64,000 bases of DNA, from positions 1-64,000 of the forward strand of contig JAJZFA010000037.1 in the NCBI GenBank assembly GCA_021805565.1. Reading direction: 5' to 3'. Origin of the DNA: Pseudomonadota bacterium (lineage in GTDB: Bacteria; Pseudomonadota; Alphaproteobacteria; Acetobacterales; Acetobacteraceae). The position numbers and the translations under genes are program-made. The notes under the pieces were generated by a model. The model saw only the letters and a program-made list of their open reading frames with translations, was not told the origin of the DNA and made no database searches. The stretch's first letter is position 1; every line of letters starts with the position of its first letter. This document shows, piece by piece, positions 55,779 to 63,559 of the stretch.

Positions 55779-56297
55779 TTATCCGAAACCAACAGGTGCG
55801 TACAGCGTCAGCACCGCACCCGCGGCGATCGCGCACGCATACGGCAATGACAGGCCGCGCCGGATGCGCCTCTGTTCCGCACGCCATATCCGCCCAAGCC
55901 GATGCGACGGACGCGGCGGCAGAGTGCTCGGCAGCAACCTGGCCGCCCCGAGGTACACCAAAGCCAGCACGCCGCCGGCCAGGGCGGTGGTCAGGATCAA
56001 TTCGGGCACCGATGCCGGCCGCACCAGCAATGTGCACGCCGTCAGCAATTTGACGTCGCCGCCGCCAAGCCAGCCACGACGCCAGAATTGCCAGATGACG
56101 GCGAATACCAGCCCACTGCCGAACACCGCCGCGGCCAATTGACCGTCCAGCGCGTTCAATCCCGTCCCTGCCGCGGCCACGACCGCCGGCACACCGTTCG
56201 GGACGATGCGGGCGGCTACATCGTACGCCGTCGCGATCAGCAGCGCCGTCGCGGCGACGAACAAAAGCGTGGCTTGCAGCAGGGCGGGATTGGTCAT
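55779..56297 (-). CDS. cpaA: Prepilin peptidase TadV/CpaA
   Basis: A 172-residue A24-family aspartic peptidase that processes Flp and the TadE/TadF pseudopilins. The first catalytic Asp is Asp26 in TAYDVAARIVPN, and the second is Asp81 in the GxGD-like motif WLGGGDVKLLTA. It has about five or six transmembrane helices and lacks the methylase domain, as is normal for TadV. It follows flp by 18 bases. Confidence 0.92.
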   Translation of the reverse strand: MTNPALLQATLLFVAATALLIATAYDVAARIVPNGVPAVVAAAGTGLNALDGQLAAAVFGSGLVFAVIWQFWRRGWLGGGDVKLLTACTLLVRPASVPELILTTALAGGVLALVYLGAARLLPSTLPPRPSHRLGRIWRAEQRRIRRGLSLPYACAIAAGAVLTLYAPVGFG

Positions 56298-56315
56298 CGG
56301 CCGGCGAACCTTTGC

Positions 56316-56489
56316 TTACGGCAGGGCGGCGCTGATGGACGTGAACGTCGAGGTCAGTTTTGTGCCAAGGGCCGTCACCGACGTGACGATCACCACCGCC
56401 ACAAGGCCTGCGATCAGTCCGTATTCCAGCGCCGTGACGCCGCGCTCGTCCTTGGCCAGCGCACCGAGCCGATTGAAAAACGTAAGCAT
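56316..56489 (-). CDS. flp: Flp/Fap-type pilin
   Basis: A 57-residue Flp pilin. The class IVb cleavage site is clear: basic leader ...KDERG, then cleavage after Gly17, followed by VTALEYGLIAG with Glu22-Tyr23 and a hydrophobic helix to the end. A very strong ribosome site, AAGGAGG, lies five bases before the ATG, fitting a highly expressed structural protein. It is the first gene of the tad operon and is preceded by a CtrA box at 56685-56700. The reading frame is open further upstream but not part of the gene. Confidence 0.93.
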   Translation of the reverse strand: MLTFFNRLGALAKDERGVTALEYGLIAGLVAVVIVTSVTALGTKLTSTFTSISAALP

Positions 56490-56818
56490 CTTTACCTCCT
56501 TGGTGTTGATGCGCCGCGCCGATTGACGCTGTCGCGCGAAGCTGGGTCGATGGATGCCTGCATTTTGCCGGCCGGCTGACGGACACTTCGCCTTGCGGTT
56601 CCGCCTCGGAGACTGGCAACCCCGGCTATCGATTGCCGGTTTCTGTCTGTCGTCCCGCATGAGAACGAATGTAGACTGCACTGGTTAACGGAAAGTTAAC
56701 GGCACCCGATTTTTTCAATTTTTATTAAGAATACAAACGTGTTGCACCTAACGGCAGGTCCGGATCGGTCAGAACAAACACTGTCCACCGGCCGGCGCAT
56801 TGCCCCAGTCCCCAGCCC
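56490..56818. other. Divergent promoter region of flp and nudC
   Basis: A 329-base gap between flp (minus) and nudC (plus) with no gene. It holds the CtrA box at 56685-56700 and an AT-rich stretch about 56708-56750 that may carry the core promoter of flp. A leader of up to about 190 bases would then precede flp. I cannot fix the transcription start. Confidence 0.55.
56685..56700. promoter_or_regulatory. CtrA-binding site upstream of the flp/tad operon
   Basis: The sequence TTAACGGAAAGTTAAC fits the alphaproteobacterial CtrA full site TTAA-N7-TTAAC exactly. It lies about 196 bases upstream of the flp ATG and 119 bases upstream of nudC. In Caulobacter the pilin gene is activated by CtrA, so control of flp is the more likely role. 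Confidence 0.7.
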
Positions 56819-57799
56819 ATGCCACGGTCCTGCGATGTCGTTACCCATGAACCCTGGAAGCCATCCGCCGTGACCCTGATCCTGGCCAGCCGTCCGAACG
56901 TTTATTCGTCGTCTCCGCTCGACCGAATCGCCGCGCGGCGGGAAGAACCCGCCTGGATCGCGGAAAAGCTCGCCGATCCGGAAACGCTGTTCGTCCCGGT
57001 CTGGCGCAGCCGGAATCTGGTCCGCGATGCGCGCGGCGGGTCCCCCGAGGCTGTTTATATCTCAGGCCGGATGGCCCACACTCTGCGCATGGAGCACGAA
57101 GGCCCCTGGGCTTTTCTTGGCATTCTCGACGACAGGGCGGTGTTCGCGCTGGACATTTCCGCTACCGGCGATCCGGTGCCGCTGCTCCCCGAAACCCTTG
57201 GCACCTTCGTCGATCTGCGTTCGGTCGGATGGGGCGTACCGCGTCCCGAAGCGTCGGTCCTCGCCCATGCGCGCGGCCTGATGCACTGGCGCCAGCGCCA
57301 CAAATTCTGCAGCCTGTGCGGCAACCCCAACGAGGTGAAAAGCGCCGGCCATGTGTTGCAATGCCTGGTCTGCGGCACTCAGCATTTTCCGCGTACCGAT
57401 CCCGCCGTCATCATGCTTGTTCATCGTAACGACAAGGCGCTGCTGGGGCATTCGTCGCGGTTTCCAACATCGACGATGTATTCCACCCTGGCGGGTTTCG
57501 TCGAACCGGGTGAAACGCTGGAAGAAGCCGTCCGACGGGAGGTTCTGGAAGAATCCGCCATCCGGGTGGGCGCGGTTCATTACCATTCCAGTCAACCCTG
57601 GCCGTTTCCCGGCAACATCATGCTAGGTTTTTACGCCGAGGGCCTGACCGAGGAAATCGCGATCGACACCGAAGAACTGAAGGATGCCCGCTGGTTCAGC
57701 CGCGACGAAATGCGCAACTGCGACAAGTTCGGGTTCGCACTACCCCGCGAAGACAGCATCGCGCGCCGCCTGATCGAGGACTGGCTGGCCCACGGTTGA
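56819..57799 (+). CDS. nudC: NAD(+) diphosphatase / NADH pyrophosphatase NudC
   Basis: A 326-residue Nudix hydrolase that cleaves NADH and removes NAD caps from RNA. It has the zinc ribbon FCSLCGNPNE...CLVCGTQHFPRTDP, the Nudix box GFVEPGETLEEAVRREVLEE, and the NudC-specific SQPWPFPGNIMLGF after it. The ATG at 56819 is used; a GTG at 56870 (VTLILASRP) is a plausible alternative since the first residues are not typical. It precedes the DUF488 gene with a one-base TGATG overlap. Confidence 0.93.
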   Translation: MPRSCDVVTHEPWKPSAVTLILASRPNVYSSSPLDRIAARREEPAWIAEKLADPETLFVPVWRSRNLVRDARGGSPEAVYISGRMAHTLRMEHEGPWAFLGILDDRAVFALDISATGDPVPLLPETLGTFVDLRSVGWGVPRPEASVLAHARGLMHWRQRHKFCSLCGNPNEVKSAGHVLQCLVCGTQHFPRTDPAVIMLVHRNDKALLGHSSRFPTSTMYSTLAGFVEPGETLEEAVRREVLEESAIRVGAVHYHSSQPWPFPGNIMLGFYAEGLTEEIAIDTEELKDARWFSRDEMRNCDKFGFALPREDSIARRLIEDWLAHG

Positions 57800-58269
57800 T
57801 GCCCACGCCGGCACTGGCCACCATCGGCTATCAAGGCACCACCATCGATGCGGTGGTGGCTGCATTGCGCGACGCTAACGTCGCCCTGCTGATCGACGTG
57901 CGCGCGGTGCCGCGATCGCGGAAGCCAGGATTTTCCAAGCGGCAGCTTGCAGCCTCGCTCGACCAATCCGGCATCGCCTATATCCACCTCCAGGCGCTCG
58001 GTACGCCCAAAGCGGGCCGGGACGCCGTTCGTGCCGGCCACCCGGAGCGTATGGCGGTCATTTTCCGCGAACATATGAAATCGGATCGTTCCCAGGCAGA
58101 ACTGGCACAGGCAACGCGGTTGGCCCGCGAACGCCCCGCCTGCCTGCTGTGCTTCGAACGCGACCACTCAACGTGCCATCGCCATCTGCTTGCGGAGTCG
58201 ATTGCCGCCGAAACCGGTCAGCCCGTGGTTCATCTGGAAGTGTTTGACGGCCCAGCCGCCAACCGTTAG
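57799..58269 (+). CDS. DUF488 family protein
   Basis: A 156-residue DUF488 protein. Typical phrases are ATIGYQGTTIDAVVAALR, LLIDVRAVPRSRKPGFSK and ACLLCFERDHSTCHRHLLAE, where the conserved CFE and CHR motifs include Cys residues. Biochemical function of the family is not settled. Its ATG shares one base with the stop of nudC (TGATG), so the two are translationally coupled. Confidence 0.9.
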   Translation: MPTPALATIGYQGTTIDAVVAALRDANVALLIDVRAVPRSRKPGFSKRQLAASLDQSGIAYIHLQALGTPKAGRDAVRAGHPERMAVIFREHMKSDRSQAELAQATRLARERPACLLCFERDHSTCHRHLLAESIAAETGQPVVHLEVFDGPAANR

Positions 58270-58407
58270 CGGCTACCGGTCCAGGCTGCGTCTTTTCAGG
58301 TGCCAGGGCGCAACCGATATGCGGCGCGGAACATGCCCCGAGCGGTTGTTGGCGCGGATGGCTTTCCCGGCCTGTCGGCGCACCTGTCGCCGATGCTGCT
58401 CTCCGGC

Positions 58408-60051
58408 CTATTCCTTTCCGTTGCTCACGAGTTCCGAATAAACGCGCTCGCTGAATTCGTCTAACCGCTCCACTTTTTGCCGCCCGGACAGGGTTGTGTC
58501 CTGCCGTACGATGGGACAGTAAGCGGCCGCCAGACCGTTCACGATATCGGCTTGCGAAGCATGGGGCACCGCGGCCTTTAATGTCGTCACGGCCTGTTCG
58601 GCAATCTGCAGGATGTTGCCCTCCGTTATGGCGTGCAGCCGGTTGGCGATATCCAGTTTCGGATCGGATACCGCGGCCGCCACATCCGCCGGAGCAGGCG
58701 GCGGGCACGGGCCGGACGTTTGGCCAAAGAAGGTCGCCGGTGTGCGTCCACGCAGATCCGCAACCATGCCGCCGCCCGCGTTTGGCGGGGCCGTGTTCCC
58801 CCAGGCCTGTCGCACATAGTTGACGACATCCGCCACCTGCCGATCCGTCATGCCCTCGCCAGCGGCGGGCATCGGTGCATCGGTGCCCTTCGCCGGAAGA
58901 CCGCCCAACACGACCCGGATCACGTCCTGCGGCCCGCCCGCCAGAACGGTGCCGTTGCCGGCCAGGGACGCAATCGAACCCTTTAGTCCCCTACCATCGC
59001 GCTGATGACAGGACACGCAGTTGTTCAGATAAACATCCCGGCCCTCCGGTTGCGGCCCGGTGTAGGCGGATCGTTGTGTGGCGCTGTAGCTGGCTTCTGG
59101 CGGTGTCGATTTCAGATACGCGGCGATCGCGTGCAGGTCGGCGTCGTTCAGTTTGCTCAGGCTGTCATGAATCGTTTGCGCCATCGGGCCGGCGACCGCG
59201 CCCATGCCGGGGGCCTGTCCGGTCTTCAGGTAGGCGACAAGCTGGTCGCCGGAGTATTTGCCGATGCCTTCGCGCACATCCGATGTCAGATTCGGCGCAT
59301 ACCAGCCCTGGATTTCGCCGCCGCGCAACGGTTCGGCGGCGGTTCCGGCACCAAGCATGACATGTCCGTTATGGCATTCCCCGCAGTGACCGAGGCCTTC
59401 GACCAGATAAGCGCCACGATTGATTTCGGCAGACTGCTTCGGATCCGGCTTGAACGTGCCTTCGTGGAAAAACGCCTCATTCCAGGCGAGCAAACCGATC
59501 CGGATATTGAACGGAAACGTCATTCTGTTCGGCTCGCGCGGCGCATGCACGGGTTTTACCGACGCGAGATAGGTCCGGATCGCCATTGCGTCGTCGCGCG
59601 TAACCTTGGTGTACCAGGGGAACGGCATTGCGGGATAAAGATATTCGCCGCCCTTGCCGATACCGGCGTGCAGAACGCGGTAAAACTGATCGCCGGTCCA
59701 GGTGCCGATGCCGGTTTCGTTGTCCGGCGTGATGTTGGGGGTGGACAGTTGTCCGAACGGTGTTTTGAGGTACAGGCCACCTGCGAAAGCCTCGCCGCCG
59801 GGCTTGGTGTGGCAGGCTACGCAGTCGCCCGCATCGGTCAGATATTTGCCCCGGGCGATGGCATCGCCGCCGGATGGTTGCGTTTCCAGTCCGCTGGGGT
59901 CGGTTCGCGACGCGTCGTTGGATCCGGGCCTGCGTGCGGCCTGAATGGATGACGGTGCCAGAACAGCCAGTATCGCCGCAGCGACTATGGCAACCCGGAC
60001 CCGCACTGGCGCGGGTTTGCGCGATGCCTGTCCACCTTGTTGCTTCGTCAT
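58408..60051 (-). CDS. Tri-haem cytochrome c family protein
   Basis: A 547-residue exported cytochrome with a signal segment (VAIVAAAILAVLAPSSIQA) and three CxxCH haem sites: CVACH at 77-81, CGECH near 222 and CVSCH near 344. This three-domain layout is that of the cytochrome subunit of membrane alcohol or gluconate-type dehydrogenases of acetic acid bacteria, which pass electrons to quinone. No dehydrogenase subunit is adjacent, and the C-terminal ~120 residues have no haem. A good ribosome site (CAGGAG) precedes the ATG. Confidence 0.88.
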   Translation of the reverse strand: MTKQQGGQASRKPAPVRVRVAIVAAAILAVLAPSSIQAARRPGSNDASRTDPSGLETQPSGGDAIARGKYLTDAGDCVACHTKPGGEAFAGGLYLKTPFGQLSTPNITPDNETGIGTWTGDQFYRVLHAGIGKGGEYLYPAMPFPWYTKVTRDDAMAIRTYLASVKPVHAPREPNRMTFPFNIRIGLLAWNEAFFHEGTFKPDPKQSAEINRGAYLVEGLGHCGECHNGHVMLGAGTAAEPLRGGEIQGWYAPNLTSDVREGIGKYSGDQLVAYLKTGQAPGMGAVAGPMAQTIHDSLSKLNDADLHAIAAYLKSTPPEASYSATQRSAYTGPQPEGRDVYLNNCVSCHQRDGRGLKGSIASLAGNGTVLAGGPQDVIRVVLGGLPAKGTDAPMPAAGEGMTDRQVADVVNYVRQAWGNTAPPNAGGGMVADLRGRTPATFFGQTSGPCPPPAPADVAAAVSDPKLDIANRLHAITEGNILQIAEQAVTTLKAAVPHASQADIVNGLAAAYCPIVRQDTTLSGRQKVERLDEFSERVYSELVSNGKE

Positions 60052-60267
60052 CCGGTCTCCTGAAGGTCGCCGTGCCGCACAGATTTAGCCCCAATGCGGC
60101 ACGGTCGCCAGCGTTTCGATGTCAACGCCGGTTCACGTTAACTTTTATGGCAGTGTCTAAAAGCTGGCTATCGAACCCAGAGGACGGACACTCGGTACGG
60201 CCTGGTGCCCAGACCCGCGATCCCTTCTTGCTGGTTGGGTCGATCGGTTCGATCCGGCTGACCTGGC

Positions 60268-61755
60268 TCAGACGTCGTCCTGGCCCGTTGCCGGCCGGTC
60301 CGGCCAGGACGGCACCCGCACAATGCGCAAAAGCCCAGCGGCGCTCGACAGGCTTTGGACCGATCGCCGGGCTTCCAGCAGGAAATGGCGCACCAGCAGG
60401 GGATCGGTCGTTCCGGCGGTTTCCCGCACGAAGGACAGCCGGTGCAGCGAAAACAGCCCGATAGCCGATGCCAGGCCGAACAGAAACGTCCAGGCATGGA
60501 AATCCAGCACCTGCATGGTCACCGGGTCCGCGCTTCCTTTCCAGGTAAACCCAAGGCTGAGATCGCGGGCCGAGAAAAAATCCGCCAGAAATCCGCCAAG
60601 GATCGGCGCGGCCGCGGCGAAGGTTGCGCTGACAACGCTGTTTGCCGCCAGAAAGGCGGTCGCCTGACCGGGCGGCGACAGTTTCATCGCGATATTGCCG
60701 GACGCGAGCGCGACACCGGCCGTGGCAATGCCCATCGAGACATGAATTCCCAGCAGCACGAAGAACACGACGGGCTGAAGCCAGCCAAGCCCGGTGAAGC
60801 TCCACGCCAGCGTGGACAGCAGGAACAGAGGCGCGGCGATCCGCAGCACCGCTTTGTTGCTGAACCGGTCGATCAGAGTACCCCACACGCCGACGGCGGC
60901 CAGATTGCTGAGTTGGCTGGCGGTGGTCAGCAGGATAATGGTGCCCATCCTGTAGCCCATGGTCTTCAGCATGTAGATCGCGAAAAACGGCGCGGCGAGG
61001 TTGGCGGCGAAGTTCCACGATGCCAGGAACATCATCAGTTGCCGGAAGTTGCTGTCGCGGAACGGCATCGCCAGCAAGGTCCGCGTCCGGGGCCGTTCGG
61101 GCGCCGGCGGCATCGGCTTATCCGGGGTGATGGACAGCAGCCACACGCCGTAAAACCCGATCGCCGCGCTGGCCATGAACAAGCAGGAATACACATAGGC
61201 CGGGTGGTCCGGCAGCGTCGCTGTCCAGCGGTCGATCAGCACTCCGCAGAGCAATGCCAACGCTGTCGCAAGCGCCGTGGTCGCCATCGCACGGCGGCCG
61301 AAAAAGCGTCCGAACTCGGTTTCGGGCACAAGGTCGCGCATCCAGGAATTCCAGGAACAGCCGGCGACCGCTGCCGCCGCCTGGTTTAGCGCGACCGCCG
61401 CGATCAAAAGCAAGACCCCCCACCGGGGGCCGAGGAACGGCGCGCAGGCGGCGGCGATCAGGAACAGCCGGCCGATCGCCGCGGCCCAGGTGCAAATAGC
61501 GCGCCTTGAGCGCAGCCGTTCCACCAGCACAACGGCCGGCAGTTGCAGGAACTGCACGGCGAACGGCACCGCCGCCAGCACGCCGATGGCCATGTTGCTG
61601 GCCCCGAGATCGACCAGAAAGCCAGCCAGAAACACGCCTGTCGTCAGCGTGCTCATCGCCTCGCTGGCAAGGGCGTCATACAGGACAAGGCGGAACGTTC
61701 TGTCCGTGCCGGCCGGGGGTGGGCCAGCGGAGGCCGTGCGCCAGGGACGTTTCAT
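60268..61755 (-). CDS. Major facilitator superfamily transporter
   Basis: A 495-residue membrane protein with about twelve hydrophobic helices in two halves, joined by a loop near residues 210-230 (SITPDKPMPPAPERPRTRT). The N-terminal helix region STLTTGVFLAGFLVDLGASNMAIGVLAA and VVLVERLRSRRAIC, with the MFS A-like basic loop, support the family. The transported compound cannot be deduced. It is 216 bases from the cytochrome gene on the same strand, and its own ribosome site is weak. Confidence 0.85.
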   Translation of the reverse strand: MKRPWRTASAGPPPAGTDRTFRLVLYDALASEAMSTLTTGVFLAGFLVDLGASNMAIGVLAAVPFAVQFLQLPAVVLVERLRSRRAICTWAAAIGRLFLIAAACAPFLGPRWGVLLLIAAVALNQAAAAVAGCSWNSWMRDLVPETEFGRFFGRRAMATTALATALALLCGVLIDRWTATLPDHPAYVYSCLFMASAAIGFYGVWLLSITPDKPMPPAPERPRTRTLLAMPFRDSNFRQLMMFLASWNFAANLAAPFFAIYMLKTMGYRMGTIILLTTASQLSNLAAVGVWGTLIDRFSNKAVLRIAAPLFLLSTLAWSFTGLGWLQPVVFFVLLGIHVSMGIATAGVALASGNIAMKLSPPGQATAFLAANSVVSATFAAAAPILGGFLADFFSARDLSLGFTWKGSADPVTMQVLDFHAWTFLFGLASAIGLFSLHRLSFVRETAGTTDPLLVRHFLLEARRSVQSLSSAAGLLRIVRVPSWPDRPATGQDDV

Positions 61756-61784
61756 GGGCGATATCCAGATGCGGCGGCGCTTGG

Positions 61785-61898
61785 CTTAGGGCTTGCTCGA
61801 CAATAACCGCTGCAAGCGGCAGCGTCGAGCAAGCCCTAAGTTTATGTTTTGCAGGACAACTTGCTGGCGTGCTGACGCACTTATTTGCCAGCGTTGCC
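61785..61898 (+). repeat. Full copy of the 114-base intergenic repeat with perfect 17-base inverted arms
   Basis: The 5' part is a hairpin with perfect 17-base arms: CTTAGGGCTTGCTCGAC (61785-61801) and its complement (61824-61840), with a second small hairpin CCGCT-GCA-AGCGG in the loop. TTTATGTTTT follows, so it may also act as a terminator. The 3' part holds GCTGGCGTGCTGACGCAC and GCCAGC arms. It lies between the MFS gene (minus) and the vapBC pair (plus). Confidence 0.72.
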
Positions 61899-61985
61899 TT
61901 AGCCGGTCTTCCGGAGTCTGGTGCTGCTTTTGGTGGTTCGGTGGGTACGGACCCCCAGGATACGCGTCGATCCGCCCGGAAATGC

Positions 61986-62014
61986 TTGTGATCTCGAGAA
62001 TGAGGTGCTATAAG
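61986..62014 (+). promoter_or_regulatory. Probable sigma-70 promoter of the vapBC-type operon
   Basis: A -35 TTGTGA (61986-61991) and a -10 TATAAG (62009-62014) are separated by 17 bases, close to the sigma-70 consensus. It lies 30 bases upstream of the antitoxin ATG at 62044. No operator palindrome was confirmed. Confidence 0.55.
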
Positions 62015-62043
62015 TGACTAGGTTGTTGGTCAGGAAAATGCAT

Positions 62044-62280
62044 ATGGGTCACATAAACCTCGCCGAGGCAAAAGCCCATCTAAGCGACCTGGTCGCGCGC
62101 GTGGAGGCCGGGGAGGCAATCCAGATCAGCCGCCGCGGCAGGCCGGTGGTCCAGATCACCCGCATCGACCAGCCGCGCAAGCCCATCGACGTGGCCGGAC
62201 TGCGCGCCGTCATCGACACCATGTCCAGAAGTCCGGCTGGCAGTGTCGTGCGGGCGATGCGCGATGAGGCACGCTACTGA
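62044..62280 (+). CDS. Phd/YefM-type antitoxin (prevent-host-death family)
   Basis: A 78-residue antitoxin. The N-terminus MGHINLAEAKAHLSDLVARV is the Phd/YefM DNA-binding fold, and GEAIQISRRGRPVVQI is the typical second strand pair. The C-terminal part would neutralise the toxin. The ATG at 62044 has AGGAAA seven bases upstream; ATG 62038 and GTG 62014 are in frame. Its stop overlaps the toxin start in CTGA. Antitoxins of this kind usually repress their own promoter. Confidence 0.88.
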   Translation: MGHINLAEAKAHLSDLVARVEAGEAIQISRRGRPVVQITRIDQPRKPIDVAGLRAVIDTMSRSPAGSVVRAMRDEARY

Positions 62281-62702
62281 CGCGGTATCTGGACACCTCG
62301 CTGCTGGTTTCGGCGCTAACCGGAGAGGATGCGACGGATCGGGTTCTGGCTTGGCTGACCGATCTCGGTTCGGCGGATATTACGATCAGCGATTGGGTGG
62401 TGACGGAATTTGCGTCTGCGCTTTCCATGAAGATACGGATGGGCCAGTTGCGCGTCGAAGACCGGGCGAAATCGGCGGGTTTGTTCAAGCAGCTACAGGC
62501 GGATTCGCTGATCGTGGTGCCGCTGACGCGGGGTCATTTCCAGGCCGCCGCCCGGTTCGCGGCGCAATCCGGTATCGGGTTGCGGGCAGGCGACGCATTG
62601 CATGTCGCGGTCGCGGCGGACCTGGGCGCGACACTCTGCACGCTGGACAAGCGCCTTGCCGAGGCGGCTGTCGTGCTTGGGGTGGGTGTGGAGGTGGTGT
62701 AA
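62277..62702 (+). CDS. VapC-type PIN-domain ribonuclease toxin with CTG start codon
   Basis: A 141-residue PIN-domain toxin, expected to cut RNA. All four acidic active-site positions are seen: Asp in RYLDTSLLVSAL, Glu in DWVVTEFASAL, Asp in LRAGDALHVAVA and Asp in TLCTLDKRLAE. The first of these lies before any in-frame ATG, GTG or TTG; the frame is closed by a TGA at 62265, so the only usable start near the antitoxin end is CTG at 62277, overlapping its stop as CTGA. GAGG lies seven bases upstream of it. A GTG at 62397 would give a 101-residue truncated protein. Confidence 0.8.
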   Translation: MTRYLDTSLLVSALTGEDATDRVLAWLTDLGSADITISDWVVTEFASALSMKIRMGQLRVEDRAKSAGLFKQLQADSLIVVPLTRGHFQAAARFAAQSGIGLRAGDALHVAVAADLGATLCTLDKRLAEAAVVLGVGVEVV

Positions 62703-62753
62703 TCGCGCCGTTGCTTGGCGCGACCAACCTCCAGGCCACCGGCCGACGGGCTG

Positions 62754-62770
62754 TTAAGGCTTGGTTAACC
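62754..62770. promoter_or_regulatory. CtrA-binding site upstream of an FkbM methyltransferase
   Basis: TTAAGGCTTGGTTAACC matches TTAA-N7-TTAAC exactly. It ends 21 bases before the ATG of the FkbM methyltransferase and begins 51 bases after the vapC-type stop. Its closeness to the start suggests CtrA acts at or near the -35 region, with a very short leader. Confidence 0.65.
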
Positions 62771-62791
62771 TTCATCCGCTACGCTGCGCCC

Positions 62792-63490
62792 ATGCAAAAG
62801 CATGTCTTCGGGTTCATGGGCCGGCGGGTCGAACTCTGGACGCATCCAGAGCCGGACCATACGGGCCGGGTGATCCGGCACACCGGTCAGTTCTATGAGA
62901 CGGATGTGTTGATGAAGTGCCGGGAGCGGTACTGGCCCGGTACCGCGATCATCGATGCCGGCGCCAATATCGGCAACCATGCGGTATTTTTCGGGGCCAT
63001 TCTGAACGCTCCGGTCTATGCGTTCGAGCCTTACAAGCCCAACCATGATTTGCTTGAAATGAATATCGCCGCCAATGGCCTGGACGGTCAGGTGCTGGCG
63101 ACCTGCTGTGCGATCGGCGCCGTGGACGGAACCGGATCGCTGCAACCGGGGCCGTCGAGCAATCCCGGCACCACGGTTGTGTCATTCGGGGCTGGGCCGG
63201 TGCCGGTTCGCAGTCTGGACAGCCTTGCCATTCCTGGGCGGATCGGGCTGCTGAAGGTGGACGTGGAAGGGGCCGAATCCGCCGTCCTGATGGGGGCGAC
63301 GGCACTGATCCAGACCTGGCGGCCGGACATCGTTGTCGAGGCTGGAACGACCGCCGCATTTGCAGCCGTCGCCACGATCCTCGCCGGCCTCGGTTATGTG
63401 CCGCAGGGGCGATTTGCCGATACCCCGACATACTTGTTCGTCGCCATCGATCAACCGGCGCGGATGCAGGCTTTCCTGGCCGGCGCCTGA
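62792..63490 (+). CDS. FkbM-family methyltransferase
   Basis: A 232-residue SAM-dependent methyltransferase, with the SAM motif IIDAGANIGNHAVFFGAI, the acidic strand end VYAFEPYKPNHDLLEMNI, and the family signature LLKVDVEGAESAVLMGAT. It is a second FkbM protein in this window, more compact than that at 17744. The start is the ATG at 62792; the open frame upstream overlaps the toxin in another frame. The CtrA box just upstream suggests cell-cycle control. Confidence 0.87.
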   Translation: MQKHVFGFMGRRVELWTHPEPDHTGRVIRHTGQFYETDVLMKCRERYWPGTAIIDAGANIGNHAVFFGAILNAPVYAFEPYKPNHDLLEMNIAANGLDGQVLATCCAIGAVDGTGSLQPGPSSNPGTTVVSFGAGPVPVRSLDSLAIPGRIGLLKVDVEGAESAVLMGATALIQTWRPDIVVEAGTTAAFAAVATILAGLGYVPQGRFADTPTYLFVAIDQPARMQAFLAGA

Positions 63491-63559
63491 CCAGCCCCTC
63501 CGGCCGAGGAGCGCTCGGCGCTTCCTTCGCGGCCCTGTCACGTGCTACCGGGCGCGGCA

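Noticed and set aside
62397-62702. 101-codon GTG-started version of the vapC-type toxin
   Set aside because: It would lack the first strand and the first catalytic aspartate of the PIN domain; the CTG start at 62277 restores all four acidic positions.
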